A stretch of DNA of 13,368 bases, taken from positions 1-13,368 of the forward strand of contig DBDB01000098.1 of NCBI GenBank assembly GCA_002293345.1, written 5' to 3'. The notes beneath the pieces are model-generated. The model was not told the origin of the DNA. It saw only the letters and a program-made list of their open reading frames with translations, and did no database searches. The translations under genes and the position numbers were made by a program. Shown in pieces: positions 1 to 6,351 of the stretch (the first letter of the stretch is position 1; every line of letters begins with the position of its first letter). This DNA is from Alistipes sp. UBA943. GTDB lineage: Bacteria; Bacteroidota; Bacteroidia; Bacteroidales; Rikenellaceae.

Positions 1-62
1 CCCCGCCCAAGGATGGAGGCTATCGCCTTCGGCGAAGTACCCCCGAGGCAAAGATGTTTTGA

Positions 63-185
63 TTTTGGGAGTTTTGTGGAGCAGATTTGGTGCTTTGTCG
101 AACTCGTCCAGACAGGAGTGTACTTTCGTACATGACTGTCGCAGACGACGAGCAAAGTGCCGAAGATGACCGCGAAAAACCAAAA
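63..185. repeat. Long imperfect palindrome (REP/MITE-like)
   Basis: The two halves of this stretch are roughly reverse complements. The centre is TGTAC-TTTC-GTACA, flanked by GACAG/CTGTC arms. Further out, a CTTTG segment near 93-97 pairs with CAAAG near 153-157, and the outer ends TTTTGG..TTTT..GG (63-79) and CCGCGAAAAACCAAAA (170-185) match. The whole could fold into one long, interrupted hairpin of about 123 bp. Open frames across it on either strand lack any recognisable protein pattern. It is probably a dispersed non-coding repeat, but copy number elsewhere cannot be seen here. Confidence 0.5.
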
Positions 186-191
186 GCAACC

Positions 192-230
192 CTCCGTTGT
201 AAAAATTGATCTAATGTAGGGAGGGACAAA
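192..230 (+). repeat. Diverged cassette tail repeat
   Basis: This matches the 38-bp tail found at the end of the three lectin-like cassettes: it begins CTCCGTTGTA, contains GATCTAATGTAGGG, and continues into GGGACAA. It differs by a 2-bp insertion and a few substitutions between TGT and GATC, so that the encoded end reads Leu-Arg-Cys-Lys-Asn-stop rather than Leu-Arg-Cys-Ile-Lys-Ile-stop. The sequence upstream of it does not encode the lectin-like core; instead it is the long palindrome. It appears to be a decayed or rearranged member of the same cassette family. Confidence 0.6.
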
Positions 231-312
231 AAAAGAGCGGGAGGGGTTGGGATTAGATGGCTCCTCTCGCTCGACCATGGCGTCTGGTACCGTCATAGCT
301 GCTGCAAAGATA

Positions 313-358
313 AGTAAAAAATCACAAAAACAAGCATAGATGCTGTTTTTATTTTACT
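313..358. promoter_or_regulatory. Inverted repeat upstream of the XRE regulator
   Basis: Nested inverted repeat: outer arms AGTAAAA (313-319) and TTTTACT (352-358), inner arms AAAAACaAGCAT (326-337) and ATGCTGTTTTT (340-350) with a single bulged base and a 2-nt centre. It ends 22 bp before the start codon of the helix-turn-helix gene. The position and AT-rich character suit an operator for autoregulation; a transcript hairpin is the alternative. The function is inferred from position only. Confidence 0.45.
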
Positions 359-380
359 GTGAAATGATGTTTTTTGAACT

Positions 381-608
381 ATGGGAAGAACAAGAATCAA
401 CGTAGAAGCTATACGAGCAGTAGCCGCAAGGCTCCGGCAGGTTCGCAAAGAGAAGAATCTGACTCAAATGATGGTCCAGATAGACACGGACTATGACATA
501 GGAAGAATCGAGCGAGGTGAAAACAATATCACGATCAGTACCCTTGTCAATCTTTGCGACTATTACGGTGTGACGTTGGAGGAGTTTTTCCGCGGTGTAT
601 CCAAATAA
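381..608 (+). CDS. Small XRE-family helix-turn-helix regulator
   Basis: A 75-residue protein consisting of little more than one Cro/C1-type DNA-binding domain, which would act in the cytoplasm as a transcription regulator. The pattern RLRQVRKEKNLTQ (about 18-30), then IGRIERGENNITISTL (about 40-55) and a closing GVTLEEFF (about 64-71) follows the usual five-helix XRE arrangement. The region between LTQ and IGRIERG (MMVQIDTDYD) departs from the usual 'LA..lgis...is' spelling, so the recognition helix may be atypical. No effector domain is present. The ATG at 381 is preceded by an AT-rich inverted repeat (313-358), consistent with autoregulation. It is transcribed towards, and ends 25 bp before, the minus-strand lectin-like cassette; it might control that locus or be unrelated. 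The target is unknown. Confidence 0.85.
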   Translation: MGRTRINVEAIRAVAARLRQVRKEKNLTQMMVQIDTDYDIGRIERGENNITISTLVNLCDYYGVTLEEFFRGVSK

Positions 609-633
609 GAATCCCTCGCCGATGGTGGCAAAA

Positions 634-671
634 CCTTGTTCCTCCCTACATTAGATCTTTATACAACGGAG
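634..671 (-). repeat. Cassette tail repeat (copy D)
   Basis: 38-bp tail of cassette D, read on the minus strand from CTCCG to ACAAGG. It differs at only two positions from the tails of copies B and C, which are identical to each other. Conservation continues about 17 bp beyond the TAA stop, so the element is conserved as DNA and not only as protein. Confidence 0.8.
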
Positions 672-845
672 GGAGAGAGCCGTCCCGACACCACCGCGAG
701 GGGAAGTTGCGGTTATACCATCTCCATAGAAATGAAAATGCAGTGCATCTACCGAGGAGTAGGCCTGATTATGCCAAAAGGTTCCGAGGTAATTCGGACG
801 ATCCTGTCTTCCATCGGCAGGTTCACGCGCCCCCGCCGCGGGGAG
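634..845 (-). pseudogene. Silent C-terminal lectin-like cassette (copy D)
   Basis: On the minus strand this 212-bp unit starts with the palindrome CCCCGCGGCGGGG (831-843), is open for about 58 codons in the frame reading LPAAGAREPADG, then YLGTFWHNQAYSS, ALHFHFYGDG, and ends SLRCIKI-stop (stop at 651-653). This follows the layout of the last part of C-type-lectin-like (FISUMP or DGR-target style) domains: G..(D)G.., G.(F/Y)W, a beta strand with F.FY, and a final LRC motif. It has no start codon or upstream domains, so it cannot be a complete gene. It lies 2 bp downstream of the stop codon of the TonB-receptor-like gene, in the same direction but a different frame. The probable role is a donor for recombination into an expressed gene outside the window; a plain pseudogene remnant is the alternative. 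Confidence 0.6.
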
Positions 846-847
846 GT

Positions 848-3037
848 TTATAGATTGAATGTGGCAGAGAGATAAAACGTGCGAGGATAGGCATAGAGGT
901 AGCGTGTCGGCATGGGACGGTAGACGTACATGTCACCGGCAGTGTAGCGGGGCGTGCGTGGCGATTCGTAACCGGCATAGATCTGATCCCGTGCCCCGAG
1001 CAGGTTATGGATGGAGAGCGTGAAGGTGAGACGGTGGGAGTTGAAATGGATTGATTTAGAGCAGGTTGCGTCGAGCGTAAAGGTATCCGGAAGGCGTTCC
1101 TGGTGTGTGATGAGTGCGAATGCCTCGGGTGACTCAGCCAGCGTGTGGGCGATGCGGAGGGTACGTCGCGAGAGGGCGGGATCGACGTATCGTGATCCTT
1201 CATAGACAGCCTCGACATGGAACTTCCATCCCCGAGCGTCGAAATAGTCGACACGGGCGGATGCAGTTATTTGTGGTACGTTTCCAACGGTGTAGTTGTT
1301 CATGTAACTCGTTGATCCGTTGTCGATTATCTGGTTTTCGGCGTCGGAATACACCCACACCGTGGGGTTTGCGATGTATCGATACCGTGACCATGCGGCG
1401 GCGGCGGAGCACGTCCATCGACGTGCAAGCCGTAGCTTCGCTACGGCTTCGATGCCACGGCGTAGCGTGGCAACGTCCGCCGCCGCCGCATTACAGAACT
1501 GTGCAGATGCGTCGTCGAAGTAACGACGCGTCAGCACGCCATTCGAGAGGTGTCGTAAGGACGCAGTGAGTTGAAAATCAACGCGTTGTGTTGTTAGGGT
1601 GTAGGTGATTTCTCCGGCATGTAATTTTTCGGTACCGATGTGATCGACGGGGCGATTGTTGTACCGCGGATTGAGAAACAGGTCGTCGGCCCGCGGGACA
1701 CAAGCCTCGGCACGGAGGTTGAGTTCGAGACGGTGTTGTGGTGTAAATACGTGTGACAGAGCGAGTTTAAGCTCGTATGGGACGAATTGCAACAGTCTCG
1801 ATTTGCCATAGGAACGACTCCCAGGGAACAGTTCCTTTTCATAATGTCCGACCCGTTGCACTGTGTGTACCCCTGCACGGAGGGAGAGGAGCGCCTTCCA
1901 ACGGTCGACGGCATAGTGAATCGTGCCGCCGAAATCGAGCTTGTGATGCAGCATGGAGTAGTCGTACCCGAACCTATCACCCTGATGCACAACGCGATCG
2001 GGATGCCGCAAGTCATTTTGAAGTTGATTTCCGTACGTGTCGTCGTCGATGAGAAAATAGTCGTGATCGACGATATGGTCTGCCCCGAGCAAATCCCTCA
2101 TCTGCTGGTAGTTACGACTTTCGATACGTGCACCGTGCAATAAATAACCCGCTGTCCAACAATCATTTAACTTCGTTTTCCCATCGGCATGAATCCGTAT
2201 GTTCGCGATGCGCTCCACGCGATCCGTCACGGCAAACACGGCACTTCCGTCATCCGCTAAAAAATTCTGTGCATACAGCCTCTCCCAGTCGATTTGCGTG
2301 TAACGTGTGTCGTTCGATCGCCAATGTTCGGCGGCCTGCTGTTCGAGGGGTTGATCGTCGAAATAGCTCGGCATGTTGCGATAGTTGTCGGGTAGGGGAG
2401 TGCGCGTATTGAACCACGACAGGCCGCTCAACTTGCGATTCCCGACTTCTGCCGATGCTGAAAAATCCAATGTTGTGGCGTTAACTTCGACACGGTACGC
2501 CGCCTCGACACGCGGCAACACCTCACGCCTGATACGTGCACTACGCACCTTGCCGTTTTGATATCCCCATGCCGGGTTGTAGAGGTTGTCGTCGAGAAGG
2601 TCGAAAGCTTCTCGACTCGATGCGGACCGCAGGCTCCGCATCGACACAGGCATGCGTGCCTGTAACGACAATCGCCGCTTTTCGACCTTTACGCGAGCGT
2701 TCAGCGTGTTCGCGAACACCCCATCGACATAAATATCCCGTCCCGTTCGACCGTCGACATGGGCGGTGGCGGCCCAGCCGTGCGGTAGCACGTGATGGGC
2801 GAAAAGCCGCGCCCCGGAGAGGTACCCGCGTCCGGAGAAGTAGATGGATGCACCGGTGTATTGGGTGCGATGGATCGTGTCACGCTGCTGGTCTGGCATG
2901 GATTCAACCTCTCTATCCTCGGGGTTCCAATAGGGATAGTACAGATCTTCCTCCTCTCCATCCTCGATCGGGGATTGCGCACACAAAGAAGTAGCTGCAC
3001 AGAGCAGCAATATTGAGGTCAGTAGTCGTCGGCGCAT
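848..3037 (-). CDS. TonB-dependent-receptor-like outer-membrane barrel lacking a plug
   Basis: A 729-residue protein with a Sec signal peptide (MRRRLLTSILLLCAATSLCA, cleavage before QS). After a short acidic linker (22-50) it enters directly into a barrel of Bacteroidetes TonB-dependent-receptor type: YNPAWGYQNG (153-162), LSWFNTRTPLPDNYR (206-220), QIDWERLY (248-255), DLLGAD (315-320), GDRFGYDY (353-360), and a C-terminal NLLG...YAGY region followed by a strand ending in Phe-Asn-Leu. Full family members are commonly about 900 residues, with a carboxypeptidase-regulatory-like domain and a plug before this point; here neither is visible, and upstream DNA does not encode them. It could be a passive or partner-dependent pore, an assembly factor, or a decayed receptor kept open. 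The substrate is unknown. A hairpin covers the ribosome-binding site. The gene is monocistronic here; no clear TAnnTTTG promoter was found. Confidence 0.8.
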   Translation of the reverse strand: MRRRLLTSILLLCAATSLCAQSPIEDGEEEDLYYPYWNPEDREVESMPDQQRDTIHRTQYTGASIYFSGRGYLSGARLFAHHVLPHGWAATAHVDGRTGRDIYVDGVFANTLNARVKVEKRRLSLQARMPVSMRSLRSASSREAFDLLDDNLYNPAWGYQNGKVRSARIRREVLPRVEAAYRVEVNATTLDFSASAEVGNRKLSGLSWFNTRTPLPDNYRNMPSYFDDQPLEQQAAEHWRSNDTRYTQIDWERLYAQNFLADDGSAVFAVTDRVERIANIRIHADGKTKLNDCWTAGYLLHGARIESRNYQQMRDLLGADHIVDHDYFLIDDDTYGNQLQNDLRHPDRVVHQGDRFGYDYSMLHHKLDFGGTIHYAVDRWKALLSLRAGVHTVQRVGHYEKELFPGSRSYGKSRLLQFVPYELKLALSHVFTPQHRLELNLRAEACVPRADDLFLNPRYNNRPVDHIGTEKLHAGEITYTLTTQRVDFQLTASLRHLSNGVLTRRYFDDASAQFCNAAAADVATLRRGIEAVAKLRLARRWTCSAAAAWSRYRYIANPTVWVYSDAENQIIDNGSTSYMNNYTVGNVPQITASARVDYFDARGWKFHVEAVYEGSRYVDPALSRRTLRIAHTLAESPEAFALITHQERLPDTFTLDATCSKSIHFNSHRLTFTLSIHNLLGARDQIYAGYESPRTPRYTAGDMYVYRPMPTRYLYAYPRTFYLSATFNL

Positions 3038-3040
3038 AGA

Positions 3041-3059
3041 GCGTCCTTAAAAAGGACGC
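3041..3059 (-). promoter_or_regulatory. Hairpin sequestering the ribosome-binding site
   Basis: In the mRNA of the receptor-like gene, GCGTCCTT pairs perfectly with AAGGACGC across a 3-nt loop. The 3' arm contains AAGGA, the only Shine-Dalgarno-like sequence, 7-8 nt before the ATG. The hairpin ends 3 nt before the start codon, so folding would hide the start region. Translational control is an inference. Confidence 0.5.
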
Positions 3060-3219
3060 AAGACAAATCCCATCATACCAGGTTCACACAAACCCACAAA
3101 CACGAGGATCGCCTTGCGCCCAATGTTTGGGTAGACAATCTTCGCACCATGTCTGTACGTAATTTTGTGTGATTAGGTATAATGCACGGTAGTATTTCAG
3201 CACAAAGATAATAAAAATT

Positions 3220-3520
3220 TTCTCCACCCCGCGCCAAGGTAAGGCCGCCGAAGGCGGCAATGAAAAATTAAAAATGTAACGCTGCGCGCCCCAGCGCCGC
3301 CCTTCGGGCGGCAAGACCCCCGCTGCTAAACAAAGGCGTTAAGAAACTGCCGTACTAAAAGCGCCCGCGAAGCAGACCTTTTGATTGCTTCAAAAGTCGC
3401 CGCAGGCGATGCGGCAGCAGCGTTAGGGCGGTAGTTTTAGCCTTTTTTAGCCTCGGGGTGTCCTTTTTGGCATCGCTTTTTGGACAAGCAAAAAGTGATA
3501 AACGTTCGCGGCTTTGCCGC
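3220..3520. repeat. Hairpin-rich non-coding stretch
   Basis: No convincing gene is present. It begins with TTCTCCACCCCGCGCCAAGG (3220-3239), which resembles a degraded cassette head. It then holds several perfect short hairpins: GCCGCC-gaa-GGCGGC (3244-3258), GCCGCCC-ttc-GGGCGGC (3296-3312), CTTTTGA-ttgct-TCAAAAG (3378-3396), TCGCC-gca-GGCGA (3397-3409) and GCGGC-ttt-GCCGC (3508-3520). The open minus-strand frames across it are rich in Lys and Arg without a domain pattern. It directly precedes the tandem cassettes and may be repeat debris or a structured recombination platform. Confidence 0.5.
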
Positions 3521-3523
3521 GTC

Positions 3524-3737
3524 TTCTCCTCCCCGCGGCGGGGTACCGTGATATTGATGGTGAGCTGGGCAGTCAGGCTTCCTATGGGGTTTACTGGTCT
3601 TCCCGAGCGATGTATGACATGACGCGTGCCCAAAGATTTCGTTTCTATTACGACCACACAACTCAATCCCCCGCTTATCTCGTCAATTCGGCCAATCTCC
3701 TCCGTTGTATAAAGATCTAATGTAGGGCGGGACAAGG
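3524..3737 (+). pseudogene. Silent C-terminal lectin-like cassette (copy B)
   Basis: A 214-bp unit: head TTCTCCT plus CCCCGCGGCGGGG (3524-3543), an open core, and the 38-bp tail. The frame (open from 3502, stop 3718-3720) reads LLLPAAGYRDIDGELG, then SYGVYWSSRAMYD, RAQRFRFYYD, and ends NLLRCIKI-stop. GYR...G.LG...YG.YWSS and the terminal RC are hallmarks of the end of C-type-lectin-like domains of FISUMP / diversity-generating-target type. There is no ATG and no upstream part of a protein: a TAA at 3499-3501 closes the frame just before the head. It stands head-to-tail with copy C, separated by 3 bp. The cores of B and C differ throughout and by two codons in length while their flanks are nearly identical, which fits a donor cassette better than a simple tandem duplication. 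Confidence 0.65.
3700..3737 (+). repeat. Cassette tail repeat (copy B)
   Basis: 38-bp tail from CTCCG to ACAAGG, identical at every base to the tail at 3917-3954. The first part encodes Leu-Arg-Cys-Ile-Lys-Ile-stop and the last 17 bp are non-coding yet equally conserved. Confidence 0.85.
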
Positions 3738-3740
3738 AAG

Positions 3741-3954
3741 TTCTCCTCCCCGCGCCGGGGGGCCGTTACTACTCCAATGGTCAGCTGGGCAATCAGACTT
3801 CCTACGGAAACTATTGGGTGCTCTCGGCTTCGTCTACGGCGGATGCGCGAAGGTTCGGTTTCTATGCCGGCGCCTCGAGTACGACGACTACCTATTTCGT
3901 CGGGTACGGCTTCTCCCTCCGTTGTATAAAGATCTAATGTAGGGCGGGACAAGG
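3741..3954 (+). pseudogene. Silent C-terminal lectin-like cassette (copy C)
   Basis: The second tandem unit, also 214 bp. The head is TTCTCCT plus CCCCGCGCCGGGG (3741-3760), one base different from copy B in the palindrome. The frame (stop 3935-3937) reads LLPAPGGRYYSNGQLG, then SYGNYWVLSASS, ARRFGFYAG, and ends GYGFSLRCIKI-stop. The ending G.GFSLRC is very close to the GFSVRC ending typical of FISUMP-like domains. It lacks a start codon: the frame is closed by TAA at 3710-3712, inside the tail of copy B. The tail ends 1 bp from the stop codon of the convergent PCMD lipoprotein gene. Same interpretation as copy B: a silent donor for the 3' end of a surface protein gene elsewhere. Confidence 0.65.
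3917..3954 (+). repeat. Cassette tail repeat (copy C)
   Basis: 38-bp tail identical to copy B. It abuts the operon's last stop codon (TAG, 3956-3958 read on the minus strand) with a single intervening base, so no terminator fits between gene and cassette. Confidence 0.85.
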
Positions 3955-3955
3955 A

Positions 3956-5512
3956 CTAATAGACGAACTCAACGTCGTCAAGCCACAGTTTGGAGTCGGT
4001 ACTGCCTCGTTTGTAGTCGCCCTCGTAACTCGACGTGGCTGAGATGAGCAGGTAGTTCGGCTTCTCCTTGCTACGCCACTCGATGGGCAACTCGATCATC
4101 GTCCACTCGTTGACGGACGTCTCGAAAAGCACATCGGCATACCCGTATATGGGTCCCGTGGAGAGGGTCTCGTCCGACGGGGAGAAGAAGGTGCTTTGAT
4201 TGCTCGTGTCGATTTTGTGAGGCCCCATCATGTTGCCGATCATCACGTACACACGTCCCTTATCGCCACTTCCGACGATTGCTTTGTACCAGAATCGTAA
4301 TGCTTTGGGGCGTGCACCGAATTCGTACGGGCGTCCCATATAGACATCGGCTTGCGTGACGTGATGTACTCCACCGAAATATCCGACAAAGAGATTCCCC
4401 GCGGCGATGATACCCACCATACTTTTGGTCTCCAACTTGGCACTCCGCATGCCTGTCGAACCGGGACGTGGGGCATCGGGTTGCGTGAAGAGCGTGCCGG
4501 GATTACCGGTGGCCCAGAAGCCGGTATAGGTATCGTTGGTCTTGCCGCCGATCTCGCTTTCGAGACACGGGAACCAGGTACTTGTCTCGGTCCACGTTTC
4601 GAGATCACCGTTCGGGATGATACCTTCGCCACGTCCGGTCGTCACGGTCTCGATTTCCGTCAGGTCATCGTTCGAGTAGGCGACGATCTGGTAATCGGTC
4701 TCGAAAGCGAGTCCTTGCAGGACGGCCTTGAACTCGCCGCCATTGACCTCCACATCCGGCACCGGAATCCATTCCGTTTCTTCCGCATCGTTCGCCACCC
4801 TATACCTGAAACCTAAATCGGTACCGGCGACACCCTGACCGGTGAGGAAAATCTCCGCACCCCACGGTTCTGCTTTGGTGATCTGCACCTTGATATCGAC
4901 GGGTATCACGTAAAGCGACCAACGCGCGTCGGGCTCGGTCCATCCGTCCATTGTCACGGTGACGTACCGTACGGAACTGAAATCGGTCAGGTTTTCCATC
5001 GCGGGATCCGTCACGGCACTTGCGGGACCGAGTTTGAGCGACGTGACGGTCATGTTTTTGAGATCCGTGTCGAGTGGCACGAATGCCGTGGCGGTGAGGG
5101 CCGCGGGGTCGATCTCCGTCTCACCGAACTGCCCCTCGACGGTGAAATAGCGCTCGATGGGTTGCTCGGCAACGATCGTCCATTTGTAATCCTGATACAG
5201 CGAGAGGGTGATCTCCAACGGCGTACGCATGTCGAACGTTCCGTTGAGAGGCTGTGACGCGGCGACGGGTTCACCTGCCCAGCCTTCCGTAACGTTGAGC
5301 GATATACTGTCTATCTTCACGGCTTGGATATCCGTATCTTCGGGCAGGTGCAACGTCACGGTACGCGTTTCGAGATTTATGTCCTCTGGCGTGCAGGTGA
5401 ACCCGTCGCCCGTCACGGCGGTGATCTCCAACTCGACATGCGGCAACGGTAGATCGTTGTGGATGCAACCGAAGGTGAACACAGCCGCAAAAAGTATCAG
5501 GAACTTTTTCAT
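3956..5512 (-). CDS. PCMD-domain surface lipoprotein (operon gene 7)
   Basis: A 518-residue lipoprotein: signal peptide MKKFLILFAAVFTFGC with the acylated Cys at 16. Residues about 20-195 are two beta-rich repeats resembling those before PCMD domains (the second starts YFTVEGQFGETEID). Residues about 200-290 look fibronectin-III-like (RYRV...LQGLAFETDYQIVAYSND). Residues 300-518 form the putative carbohydrate metabolism (PCMD) domain, a jelly-roll fold by family knowledge, with PNGDLETW, YTGFWATGN, IAAGNLFVGYF, GRPYEFGARPKALRFWYK, GDKGRVYVM, PNYLLISATSS and the closing KLWLDDVEFVY. The same domain ends operon gene 4. ATGA overlap with the upstream beta-barrel gene suggests translational coupling. 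It is likely anchored in the outer membrane and may bind glycans; catalysis has not been shown for the family as far as I know. Confidence 0.85.
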   Translation of the reverse strand: MKKFLILFAAVFTFGCIHNDLPLPHVELEITAVTGDGFTCTPEDINLETRTVTLHLPEDTDIQAVKIDSISLNVTEGWAGEPVAASQPLNGTFDMRTPLEITLSLYQDYKWTIVAEQPIERYFTVEGQFGETEIDPAALTATAFVPLDTDLKNMTVTSLKLGPASAVTDPAMENLTDFSSVRYVTVTMDGWTEPDARWSLYVIPVDIKVQITKAEPWGAEIFLTGQGVAGTDLGFRYRVANDAEETEWIPVPDVEVNGGEFKAVLQGLAFETDYQIVAYSNDDLTEIETVTTGRGEGIIPNGDLETWTETSTWFPCLESEIGGKTNDTYTGFWATGNPGTLFTQPDAPRPGSTGMRSAKLETKSMVGIIAAGNLFVGYFGGVHHVTQADVYMGRPYEFGARPKALRFWYKAIVGSGDKGRVYVMIGNMMGPHKIDTSNQSTFFSPSDETLSTGPIYGYADVLFETSVNEWTMIELPIEWRSKEKPNYLLISATSSYEGDYKRGSTDSKLWLDDVEFVY

Positions 5513-6351
5513 TGGGCGGGATGCTTGGAGTTAAAGAGGTGCATCGTCACCCCGATATTGATATTGAGCAGGTTGACGCGGAACCGCATTTTGGATTGAA
5601 TACGCCGTCCGATAAAGTTCCCCTCGTCATCCGCCTGACGTATCATCGCATACTCCAAACCGCCCAACCCGACACTCATGGTGGTACAGACGTTGGGCAT
5701 GATGAATACCGATACACCGGGGTTGAATCCCAGCGAGAGGCGTGTCTCGCGGTTGTTGGTGGCGTTGATGTTGTCCCCGGAACGATAGGCGAAACGTGAT
5801 TTTCCGGTCTTGACCGACAGATCCAACTCACCGAACACGGCGAACGTCCCTTTGGCATCCAACCCGGCATAGGAACGCAGGTAGGCACCGATATTTATCG
5901 CCTGACTGTCGTACCACACGTCGCCCAACGAGATGTCCAGATCCATGATCTCACCCAGAAACGGAGATATGTTGCCCAACTCGCCATGCATCTTGGAGTA
6001 TCCCAACCGCAGGCCCACCCCGAGGTTATCCCTGAAGAAGTATCCCACCGATGGCTTGATGCTGAACGTATTGCCTTTCAGGTCGATATTGTCCAGGATC
6101 AGATAGAGGTCCGTGTCTTCAGAGGAGAGGGTTCCGTACGATACGGTGAGTCCCATCGCCACCTCGCCCTTGTGCACATACTTCACGCTGTTGATCCCGC
6201 GATCCATACGCCGATGCATGGGCAGGAAGCGTTGGTTCTCGATCTTGGCGAGTGCCGGTTTTGGGAGCGAGTCCACTGGATCCAACGAACCGGCCCGTGC
6301 ACCCGATGATGCACAAACCGTCAACAATAGTCCCAACAGCCACTTCCTCAT
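5509..6351 (-). CDS. Small outer-membrane beta-barrel protein (operon gene 6)
   Basis: 280 residues with a Sec signal peptide (MRKWLLGLLLTVCASSGARA, cleavage before GS) and then alternating hydrophobic/polar strands rich in Gly and aromatic residues (GLTVSYGTL, IKPSVGYFF, LGVGLRLGYSKM, INIGVTMHLF), typical of an outer-membrane barrel with about 8-12 strands. It is a diverged paralogue of the preceding gene: both share 'KG....GL..SY', a '..I...G.(T/Y)..(I/V)KP/TP.V.Y' segment and a 'GFNPGV/GISPGL' segment. Overlaps both neighbours by ATGA, so the trio 5-6-7 is probably made in fixed ratio. Unlike gene 5 it has an 8-10 residue polar tail (FNSKHPAQ) after the last strand. Likely an outer-membrane partner or anchor for the operon's lipoproteins; substrate unknown. 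Confidence 0.8.
   Translation of the reverse strand: MRKWLLGLLLTVCASSGARAGSLDPVDSLPKPALAKIENQRFLPMHRRMDRGINSVKYVHKGEVAMGLTVSYGTLSSEDTDLYLILDNIDLKGNTFSIKPSVGYFFRDNLGVGLRLGYSKMHGELGNISPFLGEIMDLDISLGDVWYDSQAINIGAYLRSYAGLDAKGTFAVFGELDLSVKTGKSRFAYRSGDNINATNNRETRLSLGFNPGVSVFIMPNVCTTMSVGLGGLEYAMIRQADDEGNFIGRRIQSKMRFRVNLLNINIGVTMHLFNSKHPAQ

Noticed and set aside
831..843. Rho-independent terminator for the receptor-like gene
   Set aside because: The GC palindrome is present after the stop codon, but it has almost no loop and no following run of T; it is the cassette head.
3064..3092. Promoter for the receptor-like gene (TTTG ... GGGATTTG)
   Set aside because: The -7 box lacks the TA and the spacing is only 17 bp, so the match is too weak to list.
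3355..3952. Minus-strand open frames starting near the cassette tails (SRPTLDLYTTE)
   Set aside because: They are reverse readings of the conserved tail repeat; the similarity between them comes from the DNA repeat, while the plus-strand frames of the cassettes have lectin-like motifs.
3524..3954. Diversity-generating retroelement template/variable repeat pair
   Set aside because: The cassette cores resemble DGR target endings, but B and C differ at all kinds of bases and in length, not only at adenines, and no reverse transcriptase or accessory gene is in the window.
3700..3954. CRISPR-like repeat array
   Set aside because: Only two tandem copies, with unit length 217 bp and protein-coding intervals; no cas genes.
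3700..3960. Integron cassette array with attC sites
   Set aside because: No integrase gene, no GTTRRRY core site, and the cassettes carry partial reading frames without start codons.
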